NCBI RefSeq assembly: GCF_013184495.1
Contig: NZ_JAAOIY010000001.1
Span: 1-64,000 of the forward strand
Length of the DNA stretch: 64,000 nucleotides
Reading direction: 5' to 3'
Origin: Sporosarcina jiandibaonis
Lineage (GTDB): Bacteria; Bacillota; Bacilli; Bacillales_A; Planococcaceae
This document shows positions 1 to 8,609 of the stretch, one piece after another. Numbering within the stretch: position 1 is the first letter of the stretch; the number at the start of each line of letters is the position of its first letter. Made by a program: the position numbers and the translations under genes. The notes under the pieces were generated by a model. It saw only the letters and a list, made by a program, of their open reading frames with translations, was not told the DNA's origin and ran no database searches.

Positions 1-18
1 TTTTACTCATAAAATTAT

Positions 19-57
19 CCCGCTCCTTCAAGTTAGGTATAGTATAGCGGGTTTTTT
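19..57 (+). terminator. possible intrinsic terminator
   Basis: A 6-bp inverted repeat (cccgct at 19-24, agcggg at 46-51) encloses a 21-base loop and is followed by six T residues. It would end a transcript entering from the left of the window. The long loop makes it only a moderate candidate. Confidence 0.4.
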
Positions 58-63
58 CCATAG

Positions 64-90
64 AAAAAACCCCGAAAGGGGTACTTTTTT
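64..90. terminator. short bidirectional hairpin with A and T flanks
   Basis: An A-run, cccc, gaaa tetraloop, gggg, tac and a T-run form a compact hairpin readable as a terminator on either strand. A wider imperfect palindrome (70-79 with 98-110, ccgcttttcgggg) surrounds it. This resembles the end of a mobile element rather than a normal gene terminator. Confidence 0.5.
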
Positions 91-93
91 AAA

Positions 94-291
94 GTGTCCG
101 CTTTTCGGGGTTCAGTTCAGATAGATGGCGTTTGCATATTTTTCGGCGGGATATTGTTGCTAATTCCGGGATTTATCACCGATATTGCAGGTTTTTTCTT
201 GCTATTTAAGGGCCCGAGAAATCTAATAAGACCTTATATTATTACTTGGTTGGCTAAAAAAATGAAAAGCGGGCGCATTGTCATTCGTTAA
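94..291 (+). pseudogene. fxsA: 5'-truncated FxsA family membrane protein
   Basis: From about base 118 the frame reads as the C-terminal half of FxsA, a small cytoplasmic-membrane protein known from phage-exclusion work. It shows the typical GGILLLIPGFITD segment followed by a hydrophobic stretch and a basic tail. Intact family members have roughly 120-160 residues, and the N-terminal membrane segment is absent here. The only in-frame starter is a GTG at 94 inside a hairpin-rich, unrelated sequence, without a ribosome binding site. In B. subtilis the homologue sits next to ytvI exactly as here, so this is the ancestral locus with its front end replaced. It overlaps the end of ytvI tail-to-tail by 11 bases. 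Confidence 0.7.
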
Positions 292-1255
292 ACAGCGGAT
301 GTTGTTTGACTTTATAGGCAGCAAATAAAAGAAAAGGCGATAATAAAATTCCCGCAAAACCAAATAAGTAAACAGAACAAGCCATGATTAAAAATGCATG
401 AACCGGTTTTAGTTGGAAGGTGGATGCCCACATGTAGGACTCGGTAAATTGTCGCGTCGTAATCGTGAATAAGTAGAGTAATGCAAGTGAAATTCCCACG
501 AATAAATTTCCAGAGTGTATGAAAAAGACAATCATCGGGATTAGGAAGATGCCTATTCCTAAAAACGGGAGACCATCGACTAGTGAAATCAGGAATGCAA
601 TCCCGAACGGTGATTTGAATTGTAATAGTGAAAATCCAATTGATAAAATGATAAATGTTAAAAAAACTAATCGTGCTTCAACGGAAACAAAGGTGCCGAT
701 TACTTTACTTGCTTCTGATAGTGATTTTTTCGCTTGTTTACGCATTTCTACGGGAAAGTAAACGAGAAACCAAAATCGATTCTTCCCTGACTCGCGTAAA
801 GCAAAAAAATAAGCTAATAGAAAAATAAAGAAACTAATAAGTCGTTGAAGCAATGTTTGAATCAGCATAAGTGTATATTCGAGAATGGCCTGTCCATATT
901 GAATGATTTTGCCTTCAAGAAACGCAAGCACTTTACTAACAGTATCTGTATTTGCAGTGAGCGGAGTTAAGTGGCGCTCGACTGCAGGGACCAGATCCAT
1001 TATTCCATGGATGCCAATATAGACGAATGAGCCGGTTAGAAAGAAAAGAATACATATTACGAAGATAGTTGCGATTGTTAATGGCAGCTTTGTTAATGAA
1101 TGGACGGCTGTAAGAAGCGGTGCGGTAAAGTAAGCCGCGATAACCGCAATCGCCACGGGAGGAAACATGAAAATTACAACGATTGTTAGAATGATAGGCA
1201 GCCACTTTATAAACAATAATCTAGCGATTTTTTGATTTTTATTATGAACAGACAT
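281..1255 (-). CDS. ytvI: AI-2E family transporter / YtvI-like membrane protein
   Basis: This 324-residue polytopic membrane protein belongs to the AI-2E transporter family (UPF0118, PF01594). Hydrophobic segments fall near residues 15-45, 60-80, 140-160, 200-260 and 270-310, with the family's typical gap of amphipathic sequence in the middle. The substrate is unknown; relatives have been linked to export of small molecules or ions. The ATG is preceded by aaaggagt at good spacing. It is transcribed away from citZ from an overlapping divergent promoter, as in B. subtilis, where ytvI neighbours citZ. Confidence 0.8.
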   Translation of the reverse strand: MSVHNKNQKIARLLFIKWLPIILTIVVIFMFPPVAIAVIAAYFTAPLLTAVHSLTKLPLTIATIFVICILFFLTGSFVYIGIHGIMDLVPAVERHLTPLTANTDTVSKVLAFLEGKIIQYGQAILEYTLMLIQTLLQRLISFFIFLLAYFFALRESGKNRFWFLVYFPVEMRKQAKKSLSEASKVIGTFVSVEARLVFLTFIILSIGFSLLQFKSPFGIAFLISLVDGLPFLGIGIFLIPMIVFFIHSGNLFVGISLALLYLFTITTRQFTESYMWASTFQLKPVHAFLIMACSVYLFGFAGILLSPFLLFAAYKVKQHPLFNE

Positions 1256-1276
1256 CTTAGACTCCTTTGTCTATTT

Positions 1277-1305
1277 ATTCTAAAAACAAGCGTTTTCATT
1301 CACAA
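1277..1305 (-). promoter_or_regulatory. sigma-A promoter of ytvI
   Basis: On the minus strand TTGTGA (1305-1300) and TAGAAT (1282-1277) are separated by exactly 17 bases. The -35 box overlaps the -35 of the divergent citZ promoter, so the two promoters probably compete. Confidence 0.6.
1284..1298 (+). promoter_or_regulatory. possible CcpA cre site
   Basis: The sequence aaacaagcgttttca matches the catabolite-responsive element consensus (WTGNAANCGNWNNCW) except at two positions. It lies inside the ytvI promoter spacer and directly abuts the citZ -35. CcpA control of citZ is known in B. subtilis, but this site is an inference from position and partial match. Confidence 0.35.
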
Positions 1306-1327
1306 TTATGACAAAGTTGATTATAAT
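1299..1327 (+). promoter_or_regulatory. sigma-A promoter of citZ
   Basis: TTCACA (1299-1304) and a perfect TATAAT (1322-1327) are 17 bases apart, giving a leader of about 100 bases before the citZ start codon. Confidence 0.7.
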
Positions 1328-1435
1328 GAATCATGTAAGCAAAAATAGAATAATAACATAAAAAGTTGAAAGGCCGCTACACCGCTTTTTACGATTGTGC
1401 GAAGTATGGCCCTATAACCAAAAGGAGCGATTTAC

Positions 1436-2551
1436 ATGACATCAACCAAGGGATTAGAAGGAGTCGTCGCGACACAGTCTGCCATCAGTTCAATTATTGA
1501 TGATACTCTTACATATGTCGGATATGACATTGACGACCTCGCTAATAATGCCAGTTTTGAAGAAGTTATCTATCTACTATGGCATCAGCGATTACCAAAA
1601 GAGGACGAGCTTGCTGAACTTAAGCAACAGCTTATTGCACATATGCCAGTTCCTCAAGAAGTCTATGATCACTTTAAAATGTACCCGATAGACAAAGTGC
1701 ACCCTATGTCTGCATTGCGTACTGCAGTTTCCCTTCTTGGATTATACGATGAAAAATCAGAAGATATGTCCGATGAAGCAAACTATGAAAAAGCGATTAA
1801 AATTCAGGCGAAAATTGTTACATTAGTAACAGCATTTGGCCGAATCCGTAAAGGGTTAGAACCAGTCGCTCCAAAAGCAGAATTAGGCTATGCAGCCAAC
1901 TTCTTATATATGTTATCTGGAACAGAGCCAGATGCAATTGAAGTTGAAGCGTTTGACAAAGCACTCGTGCTTCATGCAGATCACGAATTGAATGCATCCA
2001 CATTCACAGCACGTGTTTGCGTGGCGACTCTTTCGGATATGTACTCAGGAGTCACTGCGGCAATCGGTGCGCTCAAAGGGCCTTTACACGGCGGAGCGAA
2101 CGAGCAAGTCATGAAAATGCTCGCGGAAGTCGGTTCAGTAGATAATGCAGAAGCTTATATTAAAGATAAACTTGCAAACAAAGAAAAGATTATGGGATTC
2201 GGTCACCGTGTTTATCGTAAAGGTGATCCTCGTGCAAAACACCTTCGTGAAATGTCCAAAAAACTGACGGCATTACGCGGTGAAGAAAAGTGGTATGAAA
2301 TGTCTGTGAAGATTGAAGAAGTCTTTACGGCTGAAAAGAATCTGCCGCCAAACGTAGACTTCTATTCTGCATCAGTCTATCATTCACTCGGCATCGATCA
2401 TGATTTGTTCACGCCGATTTTTGCAGTTTCGCGCGTATCAGGTTGGATCGCGCATATTCGCGAGCAATATGCGAATAACCGCCTAATTCGTCCACGTGCA
2501 GACTATACTGGACCAGGCATGCAAAAATACGTACCGATTAACGAACGCTAA
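1436..2551 (+). CDS. citZ: citrate synthase
   Basis: Condenses acetyl-CoA with oxaloacetate to give citrate, the entry step of the TCA cycle. At 371 residues it is the usual length for the short Gram-positive type II enzyme. The catalytic elements are visible: a histidine in GPLHGGANE (about residue 220), a second histidine in GFGHRVYRKGDPR (about 259) and the aspartate of PPNVDFYSASVYH (about 309). The ATG has aaaggag 8 bases upstream. It heads the citZ-icd-mdh cluster, the same arrangement as in B. subtilis, and is probably cotranscribed with icd. Confidence 0.97.
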   Translation: MTSTKGLEGVVATQSAISSIIDDTLTYVGYDIDDLANNASFEEVIYLLWHQRLPKEDELAELKQQLIAHMPVPQEVYDHFKMYPIDKVHPMSALRTAVSLLGLYDEKSEDMSDEANYEKAIKIQAKIVTLVTAFGRIRKGLEPVAPKAELGYAANFLYMLSGTEPDAIEVEAFDKALVLHADHELNASTFTARVCVATLSDMYSGVTAAIGALKGPLHGGANEQVMKMLAEVGSVDNAEAYIKDKLANKEKIMGFGHRVYRKGDPRAKHLREMSKKLTALRGEEKWYEMSVKIEEVFTAEKNLPPNVDFYSASVYHSLGIDHDLFTPIFAVSRVSGWIAHIREQYANNRLIRPRADYTGPGMQKYVPINER

Positions 2552-2625
2552 AATAACTTAATTAAGGAAAAAGGGCAGCTCTTTGGGAGGGGCCCTATGA
2601 TTTTGAATTTAGGAGGAATTTTTTA

Positions 2626-3894
2626 ATGACAAACGGTGAAAAAGTAACAGTTACAAATGGTGTTTTAAACGTTCCAAACAATCCAGTAATTCCATTCATT
2701 ATCGGTGACGGTACAGGTCCTGATATTTGGAATGCAGCTTCACGAGTACTAGAAGCAGCAGTTGAAAAAGCATATAACGGCGAAAAGGAAATCGTATGGA
2801 AAGAAGTACTTGCAGGAGAAAAAGCATTCAATGAAACAGGCGAATGGCTCCCGCAAGAAACGCTTGATACGATCGAAGAATACCTGATTGCTATTAAAGG
2901 ACCACTTACAACGCCTATCGGCGGAGGTTTCCGTTCATTGAACGTAGCGCTTCGTCAAGAACTAGATCTATACACATGCGTTCGTCCAGTTCGTTACTTC
3001 GAAGGTGTTCCTTCACCAGTTAAACGCCCTGAAGACTGCAATATGGTGATCTTCCGTGAAAACACAGAAGACATTTACGCGGGTATCGAGTATGAAAAGG
3101 GAACAGATGAAGTTAAAAAGCTAGTGAACTTCCTGCAAGATGAAATGGGCGTTAAAAATATCCGTTTCCCAGAAACATCAGGTATTGGCATTAAGCCGGT
3201 TTCAGAAGATGGAACAAAACGTCTTGTTCGCGCTGCGATCAACTTTGCACTTGATGAAGGACGTAAATCAGTAACGCTTGTTCATAAAGGAAACATCATG
3301 AAATTCACTGAGGGCGCATTCGCGACTTGGGGCTATGAAGTTGCTGAGGAAGAATTCGCTGACAAAGTATTTACATGGAGACAGTACGACAAGATCAAAG
3401 AAGCAGAAGGTACTGACGCTGCAAACAAAGCACAAGAAGATGCTGAAGCATCTGGAAAAATCATCATCAAAGAAGCAATTGCGGATATCTTCTTGCAACT
3501 AATCCTTACTCGTCCAAAAGAGTATGATGTTGTCGCGACGATGAACCTGAACGGCGACTATATTTCTGATGCTCTTGCTGCACAAGTAGGCGGAATCGGA
3601 ATCGCGCCAGGAGCGAACATCAACTATGTAACTGGTCACGCGATTTTCGAAGCAACTCACGGTACTGCACCGAAATATGCTGGACTAGACGTTGTTAACC
3701 CTTCATCAGTCCTATTATCAGGTGTACTAATGCTTCAACACCTTGGATGGAATGAAGCAGCGAAAATGATCGAAGAATCGATTGAAAAGACAATTGCTTC
3801 TAAAGTAGTAACATATGACTTCGCACGCCTGATGGAAGGTTCAACTAAAGTTAAAACTTCCGAGTTTGCGGATGAATTAATCAAAAACTTATAA
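2626..3894 (+). CDS. icd: NADP-dependent isocitrate dehydrogenase
   Basis: Oxidatively decarboxylates isocitrate to 2-oxoglutarate with NADP+. The 422-residue protein carries the substrate-binding serine loop [16 protein letters not shown], a Lys in [17 protein letters not shown], and the cofactor motif HGTAPKYAG. The Lys-Tyr pair in that motif is the signature of NADP rather than NAD preference. The start ATG follows a perfect aggagg 9 bases upstream. It lies 74 bases after citZ with no clear terminator between them, so cotranscription is likely. Confidence 0.97.
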   Translation: MTNGEKVTVTNGVLNVPNNPVIPFIIGDGTGPDIWNAASRVLEAAVEKAYNGEKEIVWKEVLAGEKAFNETGEWLPQETLDTIEEYLIAIKGPLTTPIGGGFRSLNVALRQELDLYTCVRPVRYFEGVPSPVKRPEDCNMVIFRENTEDIYAGIEYEKGTDEVKKLVNFLQDEMGVKNIRFPETSGIGIKPVSEDGTKRLVRAAINFALDEGRKSVTLVHKGNIMKFTEGAFATWGYEVAEEEFADKVFTWRQYDKIKEAEGTDAANKAQEDAEASGKIIIKEAIADIFLQLILTRPKEYDVVATMNLNGDYISDALAAQVGGIGIAPGANINYVTGHAIFEATHGTAPKYAGLDVVNPSSVLLSGVLMLQHLGWNEAAKMIEESIEKTIASKVVTYDFARLMEGSTKVKTSEFADELIKNL

Positions 3895-3903
3895 TATAAT
3901 AAA

Positions 3904-3920
3904 GGGGGACTCGTTCCCCC
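3904..3920. other. intercistronic hairpin between icd and mdh
   Basis: A GC-rich 6-bp inverted repeat (ggggga / tccccc) with a 5-base loop lies directly behind the icd stop codon. It has no T-run, so it is more likely an mRNA 3'-end stabiliser or processing site than a terminator. Confidence 0.45.
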
Positions 3921-3950
3921 TATACATACGAATAAAAGGAGAGTTACCTC

Positions 3951-4889
3951 ATGACAATGACACGCAAGAAAGTATCGGTTATCGGTTCCGGCTTCACTGG
4001 CGCAACGACTGCATTCCTTTTAGCGCAAAAAGAATTAGCTGACATTGTTCTTGTTGATATTCCTCAAATGGAGAATCCAACAAAAGGGAAAGCACTTGAT
4101 ATGCTTGAAGCAGGTCCGGTTCAAGGATTTGATGCTAACATTATTGGAACTTCAGATTACTCGGATACCAAGGATTCTGATATTGTAATCATTACAGCCG
4201 GCATTGCACGTAAACCGGGAATGAGCCGTGATGATTTAGTACAGACTAACCAAAAGATCATGAAAGCCGTAACAAGTGAAATTGTGAAGTATTCTCCAAA
4301 TTCAACAATAATCGTTTTAACGAATCCAGTTGATGCAATGACATATACTGTTTATCAGGCATCTGGTTTTCCGAAAGAACGTGTCATCGGACAATCGGGC
4401 GTATTGGATACTGCGCGATTCCGTACGTTTGTAGCGCAAGAGCTTAACCTTTCTGTTAAAGATGTAACAGGATTTGTTCTTGGAGGCCACGGAGATGACA
4501 TGGTTCCTCTTGTACGTTATTCTCATGCGGGTGGAATTCCATTAGAAACATTAATCTCACCAGAACGACTTGAAGAAATCGTTGACCGCACGCGTAACGG
4601 TGGAGCGGAAATTGTGAACCTTCTAGGCAATGGTTCTGCGTATTATGCACCAGCTGCTTCATTAGTCGAGATGGCCGAAGCAATTTTAAAAGACCAAAAA
4701 CGCGTTCTGCCTGCAATTGCTTATTTAGAGGGCGAATATGATCTTGATGGAATTTACCTCGGGGTACCGACTGTTTTGGGTGCTAAAGGGATTGAAAAGA
4801 TTATAGAACTCGATTTAACGGAAGATGAAAAAGTTGCACTTTCCAAATCTGCAGATTCAGTTAGAGCGGTAATGAAAGTATTGGCATAA
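3951..4889 (+). CDS. mdh: malate dehydrogenase
   Basis: Interconverts malate and oxaloacetate with NAD+. The 312-residue protein belongs to the LDH-like MDH family. It has an N-terminal Rossmann loop ([11 protein letters not shown], residues 12-22), the substrate-binding [10 protein letters not shown] loop (about 85-94), and the catalytic histidine in GGHGDDMVP (about residue 180). The second start methionine is two codons in; the first was chosen because aaaaggagag precedes it at 8 bases. It closes the TCA cluster and is followed by a strong terminator. Confidence 0.97.
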   Translation: MTMTRKKVSVIGSGFTGATTAFLLAQKELADIVLVDIPQMENPTKGKALDMLEAGPVQGFDANIIGTSDYSDTKDSDIVIITAGIARKPGMSRDDLVQTNQKIMKAVTSEIVKYSPNSTIIVLTNPVDAMTYTVYQASGFPKERVIGQSGVLDTARFRTFVAQELNLSVKDVTGFVLGGHGDDMVPLVRYSHAGGIPLETLISPERLEEIVDRTRNGGAEIVNLLGNGSAYYAPAASLVEMAEAILKDQKRVLPAIAYLEGEYDLDGIYLGVPTVLGAKGIEKIIELDLTEDEKVALSKSADSVRAVMKVLA

Positions 4890-4896
4890 ATAACAC

Positions 4897-4924
4897 ACGG
4901 GTAGCGAAAGCTGCTCGTTTTTTT
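4897..4924 (+). terminator. intrinsic terminator of the citZ-icd-mdh cluster
   Basis: A 9-bp stem (acgggtagc / gctgctcgt, with G-T pairs) closed by a gaaa tetraloop is followed by seven T residues. Confidence 0.85.
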
Positions 4925-4976
4925 AACTGTTTTGTTTGTTTACTAACGTTTAATGATATTTCGGGGAGGAATTCAG

Positions 4977-5453
4977 TTGATTTTAGGTAAAAAAAGACGG
5001 CTTGGCAGAAAAATCGAAGAGATAACAGTTGGAGAAAAATTAAAGCTTACCGAAAAAATTGAAGACAAAGATTTGCTTTTATATCTTGGGCTCACAAATG
5101 ACGGGAATCCACTTTATATTCAACATGACTATGCATCGCAAACGCCATACGAAAATCCGATTGTGCCTACAATTATGTTGACGGGCATTATATCATCGGC
5201 TATTTCGAAATATTTACCGGGACCAGGTTCACATATTGTTGAACAACATCTTGAATTTCCTAAGCCTGTATATCATTATGCGACAATCGATTTCCTCTTG
5301 GAGGTTATCGTCGTTGATAAGTTGAATAACAAAATAATTGTTGAAATTGAAGCGATAGATGGGGATAATGATGTTGTAGTTGCCGGAGAAGTCAAAGTGA
5401 TTCCTCCTATTGTTGAAAATCGCCTTATTGCTCAAGCGATGGAAAATTTCTAA
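4977..5453 (+). CDS. MaoC-like hot-dog dehydratase domain protein
   Basis: A 158-residue single-domain protein of the MaoC/hydratase hot-dog family. It has the characteristic stretch DGNPLYIQHDYASQT followed by PYENPIVPTIMLTG. Family members hydrate enoyl-CoA or bind acyl-CoA; the catalytic Asp/His pair here would be in GNPLY...HDYA. B. subtilis has no gene at this position, but MaoC-type genes before phoPR are familiar in related bacilli. The TTG at 4977 was chosen over the ATG at 4953 because ggggagga sits 6 bases before the TTG and lies inside the longer reading. The physiological substrate cannot be read from the sequence. Confidence 0.75.
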   Translation: MILGKKRRLGRKIEEITVGEKLKLTEKIEDKDLLLYLGLTNDGNPLYIQHDYASQTPYENPIVPTIMLTGIISSAISKYLPGPGSHIVEQHLEFPKPVYHYATIDFLLEVIVVDKLNNKIIVEIEAIDGDNDVVVAGEVKVIPPIVENRLIAQAMENF

Positions 5454-5473
5454 CTAGATGGGTGAGTGCATTA

Positions 5474-6172
5474 ATGCAAAGAATACTTATCGTTGAAGAT
5501 GAACAACCGATTCGGAAATTACTCGAATATAACTTGAAATTATCCGGATACGAAACGATTAGTGCAGCCGATGGAGAAGCTGCAATTGAATTGGCCTTAA
5601 GTGAACAACCTGATTTAATAGTCCTAGATATAATGTTGCCTAAATTGGATGGAATCGAAGTATGTAAAATGCTTCGTTCGGGGGGGAGTAATATTCCTAT
5701 CATCATGCTCACTGCAAAAGGCGATGAATTTGATAAAGTTCATGGTTTGGAAATCGGCGCGGATGATTACATGACAAAGCCTTTTAGTCCAAGAGAAGTT
5801 GTTGCGCGCATAAAAGCCGTTCTTAGACGAAGCAAGACTAAAGTAGAACATCCTGAGGTTGAAGAAACATTGTTGTCCGGTCCGTTCAAAGTTTATTTGG
5901 AACGTTATGAAGTGTATCTTCACGGTGAAAAGCTGGATTTCACGCCTAAGGAATTTGAACTGCTTGCATATTTAATTCAAAATAAGAATCGTGTGCTTTC
6001 CCGCGATTTATTGCTAAGTGCTGTTTGGAATTATGATTTTGCGGGAGATACGCGAATTGTCGATGTCCATGTAAGTCATTTGAGAGAAAAAGTAGAAAAA
6101 GATACAAGAAATCCGCAATTTATAAAAACCGTAAGAGGCATCGGGTATAAATTCGAGGAGCTGGATTTGTAA
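5474..6172 (+). CDS. phoP: phosphate response regulator PhoP
   Basis: OmpR-type response regulator that controls phosphate-starvation genes. The receiver domain (residues 1-118) has the acidic pair in VEDEQ, the phosphoacceptor Asp in VLDIMLPKLDG (about residue 51), the switch Thr in MLTAKGDEFD and Lys in MTKPFSPRE. A winged-helix DNA-binding domain occupies 135-230 (FTPKEFELLAYL ... DVHVSHLREK ... VRGIGYKFE). The ATG at 5474 aligns with the MxxRILIVEDE start of known PhoP; an upstream in-frame GTG at 5462 lies within the ribosome binding region. The stop codon overlaps the phoR start by one base. Confidence 0.93.
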   Translation: MQRILIVEDEQPIRKLLEYNLKLSGYETISAADGEAAIELALSEQPDLIVLDIMLPKLDGIEVCKMLRSGGSNIPIIMLTAKGDEFDKVHGLEIGADDYMTKPFSPREVVARIKAVLRRSKTKVEHPEVEETLLSGPFKVYLERYEVYLHGEKLDFTPKEFELLAYLIQNKNRVLSRDLLLSAVWNYDFAGDTRIVDVHVSHLREKVEKDTRNPQFIKTVRGIGYKFEELDL

Positions 6173-7590
6173 TGAAAGGTCTATACGGTCGTCTCGTCCT
6201 AGCAAATATATTATTTTTATCGTTTCTTTTAACTGGCCTTGGTATAGTACTGGGCCAGTTTTTTCCCTTGTTCAATCATAGCGCAGACCCAATCATACAA
6301 CGTGATTATTTAGTATTTCTTTTGATTGTTTTACTAACGGCATTATTCGTTTCGCTCTTTATAATTACACGTTTATTGCTGCAATACATTAAACCGATTG
6401 ACAAGGTAACATCAAATGCAATTAAGCTAGCACAAGGAGATTATTCTGTACATACATCAATAATTGAAAATGAGAGGAAAAATGATCTTTCCTCGGCAAT
6501 TCATTCGATTGCGCATACGATGCAAGAAATTTCAACGGAACGAGAAATGGAGAAAGAACGGTTAAACACACTTATAGAAAGTATGGGAAGCGGCCTTTTA
6601 ATGTTTGGAAGAGGCGGTACGCTCAATCTTGTTAACGGGGTTTTTAGAAAGACATTCGGTTTTGAAGAGGATGCAGAGTTAAAAGGTAAAACAGTAAATT
6701 CGCTTGAACTGCCTAGAGAACTTGAAACTCTTATTGAAGACGTCTACATGACTGAACAATCCTGCGAAACCCAGTTGAATTTACTTGTTAATGGCGTAGC
6801 TTCTTCCGTAAAGGTATATGGGGCTCCTGTAATTGGCAATTACGGCAATTGGTTGGGAATTGTCGTTGTCATTCATGACATTACCGAATTAGTAAGGCTG
6901 GAAAAAGTTCGAAAAGATTTTGTGGCGAATGTATCCCACGAGCTGCGAACTCCAGTCACATCCATTAAAGGGTTTGCAGAAACTTTACTCGACGGAGCCA
7001 TGAATGATCAAACAGTAATGATAGACTTTCTTGAAATTATTCAAAAGGAAAGCGATCGACTTAAGTTATTGATCGATGAATTATTAGTATTGTCAGATGT
7101 TGAAAGGGAAGGTTTCACGCTTCAATACAGCGAAGTCGGTTTAAATAAAATGATTAATGAGGCGATCCAAGTTGTCAGTGGTCGTATCGAACAGAAAAAT
7201 ATGATGGTTGATTTCAATATGCCGAAGGAAATTGTGATTGACGGTGATGAAGGCCGTTTAATCCAAGTGATGGTCAATCTTCTGTCAAATGCAATCACTT
7301 ACTCAATGGAAGACACAACAATAACGATTCAAGTTAAGGAAGTTGAAAAGGACGTAATCATAATCGTTAAGGATGAAGGGATTGGAATTAAAGAATCGGA
7401 ATTAGAACGGCTTTTCGAAAGATTTTACCGAGTCGATCGAGCTAGAAGTCGCGATTCAGGCGGTACAGGGCTCGGCCTGGCGATTGTGAAACATCTCATC
7501 GAGGCTCACGCCGGAACGATAAATGTTGAGAGTAAACCAAATGTCGGCACTAGTTTCAGCTTAAGGATTCCTAGACGAAAACGAAACTAA
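6172..7590 (+). CDS. phoR: phosphate sensor histidine kinase PhoR, short sensor form
   Basis: Membrane histidine kinase partnered with PhoP. The order is TM1 (about 7-28), a loop of only about 18 residues, TM2 (46-70), HAMP-like linker, cytoplasmic PAS domain (about 125-230), the dimerisation/phosphoacceptor helix with NVSHELRTP (His about 258), and the ATPase domain with N-, G1- and G2-box motifs (NLLSNAITYS, DEGIGI, GGTGLGLAI). At 472 residues it is about 100 shorter than B. subtilis PhoR because the extracytoplasmic domain is missing. Signal detection must therefore come from the membrane or the PAS domain. The TAATG overlap with phoP implies translational coupling. Confidence 0.9.
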   Translation: MKGLYGRLVLANILFLSFLLTGLGIVLGQFFPLFNHSADPIIQRDYLVFLLIVLLTALFVSLFIITRLLLQYIKPIDKVTSNAIKLAQGDYSVHTSIIENERKNDLSSAIHSIAHTMQEISTEREMEKERLNTLIESMGSGLLMFGRGGTLNLVNGVFRKTFGFEEDAELKGKTVNSLELPRELETLIEDVYMTEQSCETQLNLLVNGVASSVKVYGAPVIGNYGNWLGIVVVIHDITELVRLEKVRKDFVANVSHELRTPVTSIKGFAETLLDGAMNDQTVMIDFLEIIQKESDRLKLLIDELLVLSDVEREGFTLQYSEVGLNKMINEAIQVVSGRIEQKNMMVDFNMPKEIVIDGDEGRLIQVMVNLLSNAITYSMEDTTITIQVKEVEKDVIIIVKDEGIGIKESELERLFERFYRVDRARSRDSGGTGLGLAIVKHLIEAHAGTINVESKPNVGTSFSLRIPRRKRN

Positions 7591-7643
7591 TAACCCGTCC
7601 AATCCGTATAGAGAGACAATGAATATCTCAAGGGGGATTATCA

Positions 7644-8609
7644 ATGAGTGTTAAGCGAATATTAACAATGATTGGTATGGGGATTTTAGGAATCATGCTC
7701 CTCATAGTCGGTTTCACAACATGGTACACAGTGAATGAATCAGAACAGGCAGTAGTGATTACATTCGGGAAAGCAAACACAGAAGTAACAAACTCGGGTT
7801 TGCACTTTAAGTTGCCTTGGCCAATTCAACATGTTGAAGTTTTATCGAAAGAGACGTTCAGCTTGAAATTTGGTTATAAGCAAGAAGACGGAGAAGTTGT
7901 CGACTTTGATCCTGAAACGAAAATGATTACAGGGGATGAATATATCGTTATAACTGATTTGGTTGTGCAGTGGAAAATTACAGAGCCAACCAAGTATTTA
8001 TTCCATTCCGAGAATCCCGAAGAGATTTTACATGATGCAACTTCTGCTTCAATCCGGTCAATCATTGGGAGTTCTACGATTGACGCTGCATTAACTGATG
8101 GAAAAGCGGAAATAGAGGCAGAGACAAGAGAACTTCTGGCTACGTTAGTAGATAAGTATGATATCGGCATCGTTATCCAAGGTGTGAAACTTCAAGATGT
8201 AGAACTTCCGAACTCTGAGGTGCGGGCTGCATTTACAGCGGTTACGGATGCTCGTGAAACAAAAAATACGAAGATTAACGAAGCCAGAAAATACGAAAAC
8301 CAAAAAAGCAGGGAAGCTATAGGTGAACGCGATGCGATCATCTCCCGCGCAACCGGTCAAAAAACAGCGCGTATTGAACAAGCGCATGGTGACGTATCGG
8401 TTTTCAATAAACTGCATGCAGAATATAAGAATAATAAAGAAATAACGCGAGAACGTTTAATACTAGAAACGCTAGAACAAGTATTGCCGAAAGCTAAAAT
8501 TTACATTATGAACGATAATGGTGAATCCGTGAAATATTTGCCACTGACACAATTGGAGAACACTTCACCTCAAGTCACAACTAAAGATGATGAGGGGGAT
8601 GAAGAGTAA
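7644..8609 (+). CDS. hflK: FtsH protease modulator HflK
   Basis: SPFH/prohibitin-domain membrane protein that in other bacteria pairs with HflC and surrounds the FtsH protease. One N-terminal transmembrane segment (residues 6-27) is followed by the SPFH domain (NESEQAVVITFGK, then PWPIQHVEVL) and an Ala/Glu-rich coiled coil (about 200-260). The C-terminal tail is acidic. The ATG follows agggggat. The stop overlaps the hflC start (TAATG), so the two are coupled. The pair sits between phoR and polA, where B. subtilis has no hflKC. Confidence 0.88.
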   Translation: MSVKRILTMIGMGILGIMLLIVGFTTWYTVNESEQAVVITFGKANTEVTNSGLHFKLPWPIQHVEVLSKETFSLKFGYKQEDGEVVDFDPETKMITGDEYIVITDLVVQWKITEPTKYLFHSENPEEILHDATSASIRSIIGSSTIDAALTDGKAEIEAETRELLATLVDKYDIGIVIQGVKLQDVELPNSEVRAAFTAVTDARETKNTKINEARKYENQKSREAIGERDAIISRATGQKTARIEQAHGDVSVFNKLHAEYKNNKEITRERLILETLEQVLPKAKIYIMNDNGESVKYLPLTQLENTSPQVTTKDDEGDEE

